Assembly (NCBI RefSeq): GCF_030317115.1
Contig: NZ_JASZYF010000003.1
Coordinates: forward strand, 310,001-374,000
Reading direction: 5' to 3'
DNA: 64,000 bases
Origin: Variovorax gracilis
GTDB taxonomy: Bacteria; Pseudomonadota; Gammaproteobacteria; Burkholderiales; Burkholderiaceae_C
Shown here: in pieces, positions 7,892-15,342 of the stretch
Layout: the number at the start of each line of letters is the position of its first letter
How positions within the stretch are numbered: the stretch's first letter is position 1
The notes under the pieces: model-generated
The model's input: the letters and a program-made list of their open reading frames with translations, nothing else
Told to the model about the DNA's origin: nothing
Databases searched by the model: none
Program-made: the position numbers and the translations under genes

Positions 7892-8497
7892 ATGATGAGC
7901 GCACTCGAAACCAACTTCGGCCAGACCCCTTCGCAGACGGTCGGTCCCTACTTCGCCTACGGCCTCACCGCCGCGCAGTACGGCTATGACTTCGACCAGC
8001 CATTCGACGCCATCGTCGCGCTCGACGGCGCACGCGGCGAGCGCATCCGGCTCGAAGGTCGCGTGATCGACGGCGACGGCAATGCGATCAACGACGCGCT
8101 GGTCGAGATCAGCCAGCCCGACGGCACCGGCGAGTACCCGCAATCGGTGGACGATGCACGCGAGATCGGCTTTCGCGCCTTCGGCCGGGTGGGCACGGGC
8201 ACGGATGCACAGAACCGCTTCGTGTTCCACACCGTGAAGCCAGGCGCCGAGACGCCCGGCGAAGCGCCGCACATCAACGTGATCGTGCTGATGCGCGGTC
8301 TGTTGCTGCATACCTTCACGCGCGTCTATTTCAGCGACGAGGCCGAGGCCAATGCCAAGGACGCCGTGCTGAACAGCGTGCCCGCGGAACGCCGCGACAC
8401 CTTGATCGCGAAGCGCAGCGAATCCGACGGTGCGGTGACCTACCGCTTCGACATCCACATGCAAGGACCCGCCGAGACGGTGTTCTTCGACGTCTGA
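7892..8497 (+). CDS. pcaG: Protocatechuate 3,4-dioxygenase, alpha subunit
   Basis: Protein of 201 residues, the same length class as P. putida PcaG. It shares the intradiol fold with PcaH but lacks the iron-ligand set, as expected for the structural alpha subunit that helps form the active-site pocket. Typical segments are TPSQTVGPYFAYGL near the N-terminus and APHINVIVLMRGLLLHTFTRVYF around residues 125-147. The GAGGAGAC site overlaps the pcaH stop codon, so the two are co-translated. A second Met follows directly (MMSAL). No other pca genes follow; a terminator lies 25 bases downstream. Confidence 0.93.
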   Translation: MMSALETNFGQTPSQTVGPYFAYGLTAAQYGYDFDQPFDAIVALDGARGERIRLEGRVIDGDGNAINDALVEISQPDGTGEYPQSVDDAREIGFRAFGRVGTGTDAQNRFVFHTVKPGAETPGEAPHINVIVLMRGLLLHTFTRVYFSDEAEANAKDAVLNSVPAERRDTLIAKRSESDGAVTYRFDIHMQGPAETVFFDV

Positions 8498-8521
8498 CCA
8501 CGCCCGAGGCAGCACGCCAGA

Positions 8522-8556
8522 AACGACAAAGCCCGCTGCAAGCGGGCTTTGTCGTT
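8522..8556. terminator. Hairpin terminator between pcaG and the convergent cytochrome gene
   Basis: A 15-16 bp perfect stem (arms about 8522-8537 and 8541-8556, loop GCA) built around AAAGCCCGCT/AGCGGGCTTT. It lies 25 bases after pcaG and 14 bases before the end of the convergent cytochrome gene, so it probably serves both directions. There is no long T run outside the stem. Confidence 0.8.
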
Positions 8557-8569
8557 GGTGAGGGCCTTG

Positions 8570-9253
8570 TTACTTGGGATCGTGGATCAGCGATTCGGGA
8601 ACCGTCTTCAGTTCGCCCGGCAGCGAGCTGATGTAGCTGGCGAGTTCCTTGATTTCGGGGTTGGTGTACTTCTTGGCCTGCCCGCTCATCACGCCATTGG
8701 AGCGGCCGAGCTGGTGCTGGTTCTGCACCTTGTACGACTTGAGCGCGACGTAGAGGTAGTCGGCATGCTGGCCCGCGAGCTTCGGCACCGTGCCGTCGTT
8801 CGGCGTGTTGAAGTTGGCGCCGTGGCACTTGGTGCAGGCGTTGTCCTTGTCGCGCGCGATCAGGGCCTGGACTTTTTCGCTCGGATGGCTGGCGACGGTG
8901 AGCGGCGGGGCGCCGCCTTCCTTCACGCCGAGCTGGCTGTAGTAGGCGGCGAGGTCGGCGATGTCCTGTTCGCTCAGCGTGTCGGCGATGGCGCGCATCG
9001 TCGGGTGCTTGCGGTCGCCGCCCTTGTACTGCGTGAGTGCCGAGGAGATGTACGTCGCACTCTGGCCCGCGATCATCGGGACCTTGTGGATCTCGGGAAA
9101 GCTGGCCTGGTAGCCGATGATGCCGTGGCAACCCACGCACATCGCCGTCTTCTTCGCTCCAGCTTCAGCATTGCCCGTGATCTTCTGGGCCTGGGCCGAG
9201 ACCGTCACGCAAGCGACAGCAAGGGCAAACATCGTGGTCAACAACTTGTTCAT
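8570..9253 (-). CDS. Dihaem cytochrome c (cytochrome c4-like)
   Basis: Protein of 227 residues with a signal peptide (MNKLLTTMFALAVACVTVSAQA) and two tandem cytochrome c domains, each with one CXXCH haem site: CVGCH at about residue 39 and CTKCH at about 142. Each domain also has a downstream Met in a suitable place for the sixth haem ligand. This is the architecture of cytochrome c4, a periplasmic or membrane-associated electron carrier to terminal oxidases. The ATG at 9251-9253 was chosen because it begins a clean signal peptide. Divergent from the MoxR operon, with a 150-base gap holding no other gene. Confidence 0.88.
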   Translation of the reverse strand: MNKLLTTMFALAVACVTVSAQAQKITGNAEAGAKKTAMCVGCHGIIGYQASFPEIHKVPMIAGQSATYISSALTQYKGGDRKHPTMRAIADTLSEQDIADLAAYYSQLGVKEGGAPPLTVASHPSEKVQALIARDKDNACTKCHGANFNTPNDGTVPKLAGQHADYLYVALKSYKVQNQHQLGRSNGVMSGQAKKYTNPEIKELASYISSLPGELKTVPESLIHDPK

Positions 9254-9403
9254 TTTGCGCGCACAATCTCGTGGAGAAACAGGTTTCAAATCAACATTTG
9301 ATTATATGGGGGCTCCCCGCGGCCCCCGTGGGCGCGGTGGTCGGAACGCTCGGCAACGCTGATCAATGTTGTGTTCTTTCAACCACCCTGCACACCGTCA
9401 TCC

Positions 9404-10246
9404 ATGAAATTCAAGGGTTCAGACAACTACGTCGCCACACAGGATCTGATGCTCGCGGTCAACGCCGCCATCACGCTCAAACGACCGCTGCTCGTCAAGG
9501 GCGAGCCAGGCACCGGCAAGACGATGCTGGCGGAAGAAGTGGCCCAGGCGCTCGACCTGCCGCTGCTCCAGTGGCACATCAAGTCGACGACCAAGGCCCA
9601 GCAGGGCCTCTATGAATATGACGCGGTGAGCCGCCTGCGCGATTCGCAACTGGGCGATGAGCGCGTGAAGGACATCCACAACTACATCGTCAAGGGCGTG
9701 CTGTGGCAGGCCTTCACCTCGGACGAACCGGTGGCGCTGCTCATCGACGAGATCGACAAGGCCGACATCGAGTTCCCGAACGATCTCTTGCGCGAGATCG
9801 ACCGCATGGAGTTCTACTGCTACGAGACGCGCGAGCTGATCCGCGCCAAGCATCGGCCGGTGGTGTTCATCACCTCCAACAACGAGAAGGAACTGCCTGA
9901 TGCCTTCCTGCGCCGCTGCTTCTTCCACTACATCAAGTTCCCCGATGCGGACACCATGAAGAGCATCGTGGGGGTGCACTTCCCCGGCCTGAAGCAGGAA
10001 CTGCTGACGTCGGCGATGAAGACCTTCTACGACGTGCGCAACCTGCCCGGCCTGAAGAAGAAGCCATCGACCTCCGAACTGCTCGACTGGCTCAAGCTGC
10101 TGGTCGCCGAGGACATTCCCCTGGAGGCGCTGCAGAGCAAGGACGACAAGGTCGCGGTGCCGCCGCTGGTGGGTGCCCTGCTCAAGAACGAGCAGGACGT
10201 GACCTTGTTCGAAAAGCTCGTCTTCATGCAACGCAACAACCGATGA
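9404..10246 (+). CDS. MoxR-family AAA+ ATPase
   Basis: AAA+ ATPase of 280 residues. Walker A is GEPGTGKT (residues 33-40), Walker B is LLIDEIDKAD (about 115-124), and sensor/arginine segments ITSNNEKELPDAFLRRC follow. MoxR ATPases work with VWA-domain proteins as chaperones that mature or insert cofactors into other complexes. A CoxE-like VWA gene lies three genes downstream in the same tight operon. I chose the ATG at 9404 (MKFKGSDNYV); the 33-base upstream extension starts with GTG and is not family-like. The stop overlaps the next start by four bases. Confidence 0.9.
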   Translation: MKFKGSDNYVATQDLMLAVNAAITLKRPLLVKGEPGTGKTMLAEEVAQALDLPLLQWHIKSTTKAQQGLYEYDAVSRLRDSQLGDERVKDIHNYIVKGVLWQAFTSDEPVALLIDEIDKADIEFPNDLLREIDRMEFYCYETRELIRAKHRPVVFITSNNEKELPDAFLRRCFFHYIKFPDADTMKSIVGVHFPGLKQELLTSAMKTFYDVRNLPGLKKKPSTSELLDWLKLLVAEDIPLEALQSKDDKVAVPPLVGALLKNEQDVTLFEKLVFMQRNNR

Positions 10247-10488
10247 GCGAAGGCCGCCATCCCCCCCGCCAGTTGCTGCTGCTTGGCGTGGCACAGGCGG
10301 TGCTGTTCGTCGCCGGCGCGTTGCTGGGCCGCTGGCTCGGCCTCGCCCTGGGCTTCGACGCTTTCGGGCCCGGCGGCTACAGCAACGGTGCCATCGCCGG
10401 CATCCTGCTGATCGGCCTGGGTGGCGGTGGCGGCGTGCAGTTCGCACGCGCCTGGTACACACGCAAATACGGTTCTCCGAGGAGTTGA
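10243..10488 (+). CDS. Small two-pass membrane protein of the MoxR-VWA operon
   Basis: Protein of 81 residues with two hydrophobic segments (LLLLGVAQAVLFVAGALLGRWLGLALG, about 11-37, and GAIAGILLIGLGGGGGVQFA, about 49-68), the second glycine-rich. Its ATG overlaps the MoxR stop codon (ATGA), and the GNAT gene starts 2 bases after its end, so all are co-translated. I recognise no family. It may anchor the ATPase-VWA pair to the membrane, but that is a guess from context. Confidence 0.7.
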   Translation: MSEGRHPPRQLLLLGVAQAVLFVAGALLGRWLGLALGFDAFGPGGYSNGAIAGILLIGLGGGGGVQFARAWYTRKYGSPRS

Positions 10489-10490
10489 GG

Positions 10491-11105
10491 ATGGCATTCG
10501 TCGAGCCTGTCACGCTCAGGTCGCGCGGCATCTCGCTGGTTCCGCTGACGCTGGATCATGAGGAAGGGCTGCGCGAAGCCGCGGCCGATGGCGAGTTGTG
10601 GAACATCCGCGTGACCTCCGTGCCCGAGCCGCAGCAGACGCGCGGCTACATCGAGAGCGCGCTGCAGATGCGCGAGGCCGGCAACCGCTTCGCCTTCGCA
10701 GTGACCGACGAGGCCAGCGGCGAGGTGCTCGGCACCACGAGCTTCCACGACATCCTGCCCCCGGTGAAGCGGGTCGAGATCGGCTACACGTGGTACGCCC
10801 GGCGTTGCCAGCGCACGCACGTCAACACCACCTGCAAGCTGCTGATGCTCACGCACGCCTTCGATACGCTGGACTGCCACGTGGTGGGCTGGCGCACCGA
10901 CAACTTCAACCATGCCTCGCAGCGCGCCATCGAACGGCTCGGCGCCCGGAAGGACGGCGTGATCCGCGGCCATGCGCTGCGCCGCGACGGCACCATCCGC
11001 GACACCGTGATGTACAGCCTGCGCTCGGGCGAGTGGCCCGAGGTGCGCGCCCAGTTGCTCTACCTGCTGGACAAGCCCCGCACGAACCCTTCGCCCCGGG
11101 AGTGA
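10491..11105 (+). CDS. GNAT-family N-acetyltransferase (RimJ/RimL-like)
   Basis: Acetyl-CoA-dependent acetyltransferase of 204 residues. The N-terminal TLRSRGISLVPLTLDHEEGL and the C-terminal HVVGWRTDNFNHASQRAIERLGARKDGVIR are typical of RimJ/RimL-type GNATs, which acetylate protein N-termini or small amines; the substrate cannot be told. The ATG at 10491 has a GAGGAG site at 10479-10484. It sits between the small membrane protein and the VWA gene (6-base gap), an unusual partner for a MoxR-VWA pair. Confidence 0.85.
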   Translation: MAFVEPVTLRSRGISLVPLTLDHEEGLREAAADGELWNIRVTSVPEPQQTRGYIESALQMREAGNRFAFAVTDEASGEVLGTTSFHDILPPVKRVEIGYTWYARRCQRTHVNTTCKLLMLTHAFDTLDCHVVGWRTDNFNHASQRAIERLGARKDGVIRGHALRRDGTIRDTVMYSLRSGEWPEVRAQLLYLLDKPRTNPSPRE

Positions 11106-11111
11106 TTCGCC

Positions 11112-12299
11112 ATGCTGATCGACTTCTTCTACACCCTGCGTTCCGCGAAGCTGCCGGTATCGGTCAAGGAATACCTGACCCTGCTCGAAGCCTTGCAGGC
11201 CGATGTCGTCGGCCCCAATTCCGATGGCGCCTTCAGCCTCGACGACTTCTATTACCTGTCGCGCACCGCGCTGGTGAAGGACGAGAAGCACTACGACAAG
11301 TTCGACCGTGCCTTTGCCGCCTACTTCAAGGGCGTCGAGATGCTGGCCGACTTCACCAAGGAAGTGCCGCTCGACTGGCTGCGCAAGACACTGGAGCGCG
11401 AGTTCACGGCCGAGGAAAAGGCCAAGATCGAGAAGATGGGCTGGGACGAGCTCATGGAAACGCTCAAGAAGCGCTTCGAGGAGCAGAAGGAGCGGCACGA
11501 GGGCGGCAACAAGTGGATCGGCACGGGCGGCACCTCGCCCTTCGGTCATGGCGGTTACAACCCGCAGGGCGTGCGCATCGGCGGCGCCGGCAAGAACAAG
11601 AGCGCGGTCAAGGTCTGGGACCAGCGGGCCTACAAGGACTACGACGACAGCCAGGAACTCGGCACCCGCAACATCAAGATCGCGCTACGGCGTCTGCGCA
11701 AGTTCGCGCGCGAGGGGCACGAGGAGGAGTTGGATCTCGATGACACCATCCGCTCGACCGCGGCCAACGCCGGCTACCTCGACATCAAGATGGTGCCGGA
11801 GCGCCACAACAACGTGAAGGTACTGCTGCTGATGGACGTCGGCGGCACGATGGACGAACACATCCAGCGCGTCGAGGAACTGTTCTCGGCCGTCAAGACC
11901 GAGTTCAAGCACCTGGAGTTCTATTACTTCCACAACTGCGTCTACGACTTCATGTGGAAGAACAACCGCCGCCGCTACTCCGAGAAGTTCGCGACCTGGG
12001 ACATCATTCGCAAGTACAACAAGGATTACAAGCTGATCTTCGTGGGCGACGCGACGATGAGCCCCTACGAGATCCTGCAGCCGGGCGGCAGTGTCGAATA
12101 CAACAACGAGGAGGCCGGCGCCGAGTGGATCCAGCGCCTCACGCACGCCTTCCCGAAATTCGCCTGGATCAACCCCGAGCCCCAGGGTGTCTGGCAATAC
12201 CGCCAGAGCATCGCGGTGATGCAACAACTCGTATCGCACCGCATGTATCCGCTCACTCTCCGCGGACTGGAAGACGCGATGCGGCTGCTCTCCAAATAG
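11112..12299 (+). CDS. VWA-domain protein (CoxE-like)
   Basis: Protein of 395 residues. An N-terminal helical domain (MLIDFFYTLRSAKLPVSVKEYL, found at the start of CoxE-like proteins) is followed by a charged, Gly-rich linker (about 125-170) and a C-terminal von Willebrand A domain from about residue 235. The metal-site motif, normally DXSXS, reads DVGGT in LLLMDVGGTMDEH, so both serines are replaced. Proteins of this family work with MoxR ATPases, for example in maturation of molybdenum CO dehydrogenase. No such oxidoreductase is encoded nearby, so the client is unknown. Confidence 0.87.
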   Translation: MLIDFFYTLRSAKLPVSVKEYLTLLEALQADVVGPNSDGAFSLDDFYYLSRTALVKDEKHYDKFDRAFAAYFKGVEMLADFTKEVPLDWLRKTLEREFTAEEKAKIEKMGWDELMETLKKRFEEQKERHEGGNKWIGTGGTSPFGHGGYNPQGVRIGGAGKNKSAVKVWDQRAYKDYDDSQELGTRNIKIALRRLRKFAREGHEEELDLDDTIRSTAANAGYLDIKMVPERHNNVKVLLLMDVGGTMDEHIQRVEELFSAVKTEFKHLEFYYFHNCVYDFMWKNNRRRYSEKFATWDIIRKYNKDYKLIFVGDATMSPYEILQPGGSVEYNNEEAGAEWIQRLTHAFPKFAWINPEPQGVWQYRQSIAVMQQLVSHRMYPLTLRGLEDAMRLLSK

Positions 12300-12459
12300 C
12301 GCAGTCGGGTAGCGTCTCCTCCTACATCGGGGGGAGCAAACGGCTTACAAATCGAAGTAAAGGACAAAAGTTTGTCACACGGCGCGCTTTTGCCATTACA
12401 TTTAACACTTAAGGATTCATAAAAAGTACGTTCACCTGAATCCCAGAGGAGGTGTTGCC

Positions 12460-13380
12460 GTGTCTGCCCTACTGTCCTTTGCGATAGAGCCCCCGGTTCA
12501 TGAACAACCCGTGCCTGCAGATTCCAGCCCGACGCCTTCTTTCAGAACCCCGCCCGACTTCCTGAGCATCCGCGGCGTGCGCCTGCCCGTCGACGAACTG
12601 GTCGACAGGAGGCTCTTTGCTCCCGAATTCCGCCAGCGCCTGAGACACCAGCTTCTCGACGCCAAGCCATTTCCGCATCTGGTGCTCGAAGGGATCTTTC
12701 ATCCGGCGCTGCTGGAACTGGTCGCCGAGGAATTCGACATGGTTCCCGCCTCCGGCTGGGCGGACATCAAGAGCAAGTACGAATCCACGCGGCGCTCGGT
12801 CCTCGGTGTGCCGCTGGGCTCGGCCATGCAGCTCTACTTCAACATCGTCAATTCGGGCTGGTTCACCGATTGGCTCTCCTGCGTCACCGATGTGCCCTAC
12901 CTCCTGCCGGACCCCAAGCTCTTCGGTGGCGGGTTGCACGAGAGCCGCAACGGCGCGACCTTTGCGGTGCACCGCGACTTCAACCGCCACCGCCACCTGG
13001 GGCTGAAGAACGAAATGGTGTTCATCACCTACCTGAACAAGGGATGGGATCCGGAATGGGGTTCGGCGCTGGAGCTGTGGGACAAGAAGGTCAATCACTG
13101 CGTGACCAGCATCCAGCCCGAGTTCGGCCGGACCGTCCTGATGCCGCACGGCCCCGCGAGCTACCACGGACACACCAAGCCCCTGCAGACGCCCGACGGC
13201 CGCCCCCGCCGTTCGGTGGCTGCGTACTACTACACCAGCCCGCTCGCCGGAAAACAGCATGGCGACGAGTCGGCATCGATGTTCATGCGCCCGGCGCGGG
13301 TCGACCAGGTCAAGACCTTTGCCCGCATGATCGTGCCGCCGGTGATCTGGGCGCTGGGCCGAAGGCTCACCGGGCGCTGA
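12460..13380 (+). CDS. 2-oxoglutarate/Fe(II)-dependent oxygenase family protein
   Basis: Protein of 306 residues with the jelly-roll 2OG-Fe(II) oxygenase signature. The iron-binding HXD is in FAVHRDFNRH, the distal His in ASYHGHTKP, and an Arg about ten residues later (RRSVAAYYYT) suits 2-oxoglutarate binding. The substrate is unknown; relatives are prolyl hydroxylases or enzymes of surface polysaccharide or natural-product pathways. It starts with GTG at 12460, with an AGAGGAGG site at 12445-12452. The 160-base gap upstream is AT-rich for this genome (12355-12430), a plausible promoter region, but I could not fix -35 and -10 boxes. Confidence 0.82.
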   Translation: MSALLSFAIEPPVHEQPVPADSSPTPSFRTPPDFLSIRGVRLPVDELVDRRLFAPEFRQRLRHQLLDAKPFPHLVLEGIFHPALLELVAEEFDMVPASGWADIKSKYESTRRSVLGVPLGSAMQLYFNIVNSGWFTDWLSCVTDVPYLLPDPKLFGGGLHESRNGATFAVHRDFNRHRHLGLKNEMVFITYLNKGWDPEWGSALELWDKKVNHCVTSIQPEFGRTVLMPHGPASYHGHTKPLQTPDGRPRRSVAAYYYTSPLAGKQHGDESASMFMRPARVDQVKTFARMIVPPVIWALGRRLTGR

Positions 13381-13444
13381 ACGCATCGGGGCCGCCCGGG
13401 AGGCCGGGGGGAGGAAGCGGAAGCGGGTCTGTCAAAATGCCCGC

Positions 13445-15337
13445 ATGCTTGGGTTGGTCCCTCTACTCACGCCGGCTTGGATGCCGGCGTTGTTATTTGC
13501 AGGCATCCTTCTTTTGCAGGGTTGCAGCCTGCTGCCCTCGAAGGAAGCGGCCGAGACGGACACGGCCGCGAGCCCGGTGGCCGGGGGAACCCGCGAGTCC
13601 AAGGGCGGCGACGCGTTCACCGTCGACGTGCAGGCCCCCGAGTCGGTGCGCGACTACCTCGTGCACAACCTCGAAATCCAGCGCTACCGCCAACTCGACG
13701 ACCTCGGCGCCATCGAGCTGTCGCGGCTCATGGTCGCCGCCGAGGCCAACGCACGCGAATTACTCAACACCGTTGGCTACTTCACGCCCACCCTCACGCT
13801 CGAAATGATCGAAACGCCGGGTGGAAAAGCGCCGCGCGAAGTGAAGATCACGGTCGTGCCCGGCGAACTCACGCGTGTGAGCAACGTGCAGATCGACTTC
13901 AGCGGACCCATCGCGGAGGACAAGGCGGCCGAGCCTCGGCGCGATGCGATCCGCGTCGAATGGCCGATGCGCGCCGGACAGCCTTTCAACCAGCAGGCCT
14001 GGGACAATGCCAAGGCCGCCGCCCTGCGCAACCTGACGGCGAGGCGATACGCCACCGGCAGCATTCTCACGAGCCGCGCCGAGATCGATGCCGATCGCAG
14101 CGAGGCAAGGCTGGGCGTCACCCTGGATTCCGGCCCGGCCTACCGCTTCGGTCCGGTCATGGTGCAAGGCAACGAGCGCTTCGACGCGGACAGCGTGCGC
14201 CGGCTCGCACGCGTTCCCTCCGGCGCCGACTACGACCGGCAGCAGTTGCTCGATGCGCAGCAGCGCCTGGCGGGCAGCGGCTACTTCGAGTCGGTGTTCC
14301 TCACGCTCGACACCAACGGCACCGACCCGCTCCTGGCACCCGTGATCGCGCAAGTGCGGGAGGCACCGCTGCAGAAGATCGTGGGCGGCGTGGGCTTCAC
14401 GACCGACAGCGGCCTACGGCTTTCGCTGGACCACATCCACAACAGCATGCCGGTCCTGGGCTGGCGCGCGGTGTCCGGCCTCTACCTCGACCGGGACAAG
14501 CAGACGATCGGCACCGAATGGGCGGCCATCCCCGACGACAACGGCTGGCGCTCGTTCGGATCGGCGCAGCTCAAGAGCGAGGTCTCGGGCAGCTACACGG
14601 TCGACAGCGGACGCCTGCGCGGCGGCCGCAGCCAGGCCAGCGACCATATCGACCGCAGTTATTTCCTGCAGTACGACTACGCCCAGAACCACGGGTTCGA
14701 TCCGCCGCCCTCGGCCTCGGCGCTGAGCATCAACTGGGGCTGGACCGGGCGCTACTTCGACAATGCCGCCGCACCGACCCGCGGCCAGGGCGTTTCGCTG
14801 GAGCTGGGCGCGGGCTACACGCTGACGGGCGAACGCGCTCCCTTCACACGCACCTATCTGCGCTGGGTCGGGTTCGTTCCCTTCGGCATGGTCGAAAACG
14901 CCGATCGCTCGCAGGCGCGCAGCGGTCGAATCCAGTTGCGCGGCGAACTCGGCGCGGTGGTCGCCAGCGACACCGCGCAGATTCCCGCCACCTTGGATTT
15001 CCTCACGGGCGGCGACACCACGGTCCGGGGCTACGCCTATCGCTCGATCGGCGACGTGAGGCCCGATCGGACCGTCGTCGCCGGGCGCTATCTCGGCGTC
15101 GCCAGCATCGAATGGCAGCGCCCCATCGTCTACGACGGAAAACTGACCGACTGGGAGAGTGCCGTCTTCATCGACGCCGGCGCGGTGGCTGACCATCCAA
15201 ACGAAATGGAGACCAAGGTGGGCGTGGGCGTCGGTGCGCGCTGGCGCAGTCCGATCGGGCCGGTCCAGATCGATGTGGCCTATGGCATTGACGTCCAGAG
15301 GTTCAGGCTGCACCTGCGCCTGGGCTTCACCTTCTGA
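13445..15337 (+). CDS. tamA: TamA, outer-membrane component of the translocation and assembly module
   Basis: Omp85-family protein of 630 residues: N-terminal export signal, POTRA repeats (about residues 60-330) and a C-terminal 16-strand beta barrel (D15 domain). The barrel's conserved loop motif is seen as TTVRGYAYRSIGD and the protein ends in a barrel-type strand with terminal Phe (LGFTF). With TamB it helps insert outer-membrane proteins and move phospholipids. The tamB start lies 5 bases downstream. The signal region reads LLFAGILLLQGCSLLPS, which resembles a lipoprotein signal with Cys27 as acylation site, unlike the classical TamA. Confidence 0.9.
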   Translation: MLGLVPLLTPAWMPALLFAGILLLQGCSLLPSKEAAETDTAASPVAGGTRESKGGDAFTVDVQAPESVRDYLVHNLEIQRYRQLDDLGAIELSRLMVAAEANARELLNTVGYFTPTLTLEMIETPGGKAPREVKITVVPGELTRVSNVQIDFSGPIAEDKAAEPRRDAIRVEWPMRAGQPFNQQAWDNAKAAALRNLTARRYATGSILTSRAEIDADRSEARLGVTLDSGPAYRFGPVMVQGNERFDADSVRRLARVPSGADYDRQQLLDAQQRLAGSGYFESVFLTLDTNGTDPLLAPVIAQVREAPLQKIVGGVGFTTDSGLRLSLDHIHNSMPVLGWRAVSGLYLDRDKQTIGTEWAAIPDDNGWRSFGSAQLKSEVSGSYTVDSGRLRGGRSQASDHIDRSYFLQYDYAQNHGFDPPPSASALSINWGWTGRYFDNAAAPTRGQGVSLELGAGYTLTGERAPFTRTYLRWVGFVPFGMVENADRSQARSGRIQLRGELGAVVASDTAQIPATLDFLTGGDTTVRGYAYRSIGDVRPDRTVVAGRYLGVASIEWQRPIVYDGKLTDWESAVFIDAGAVADHPNEMETKVGVGVGARWRSPIGPVQIDVAYGIDVQRFRLHLRLGFTF

Positions 15338-15342
15338 TCCCC

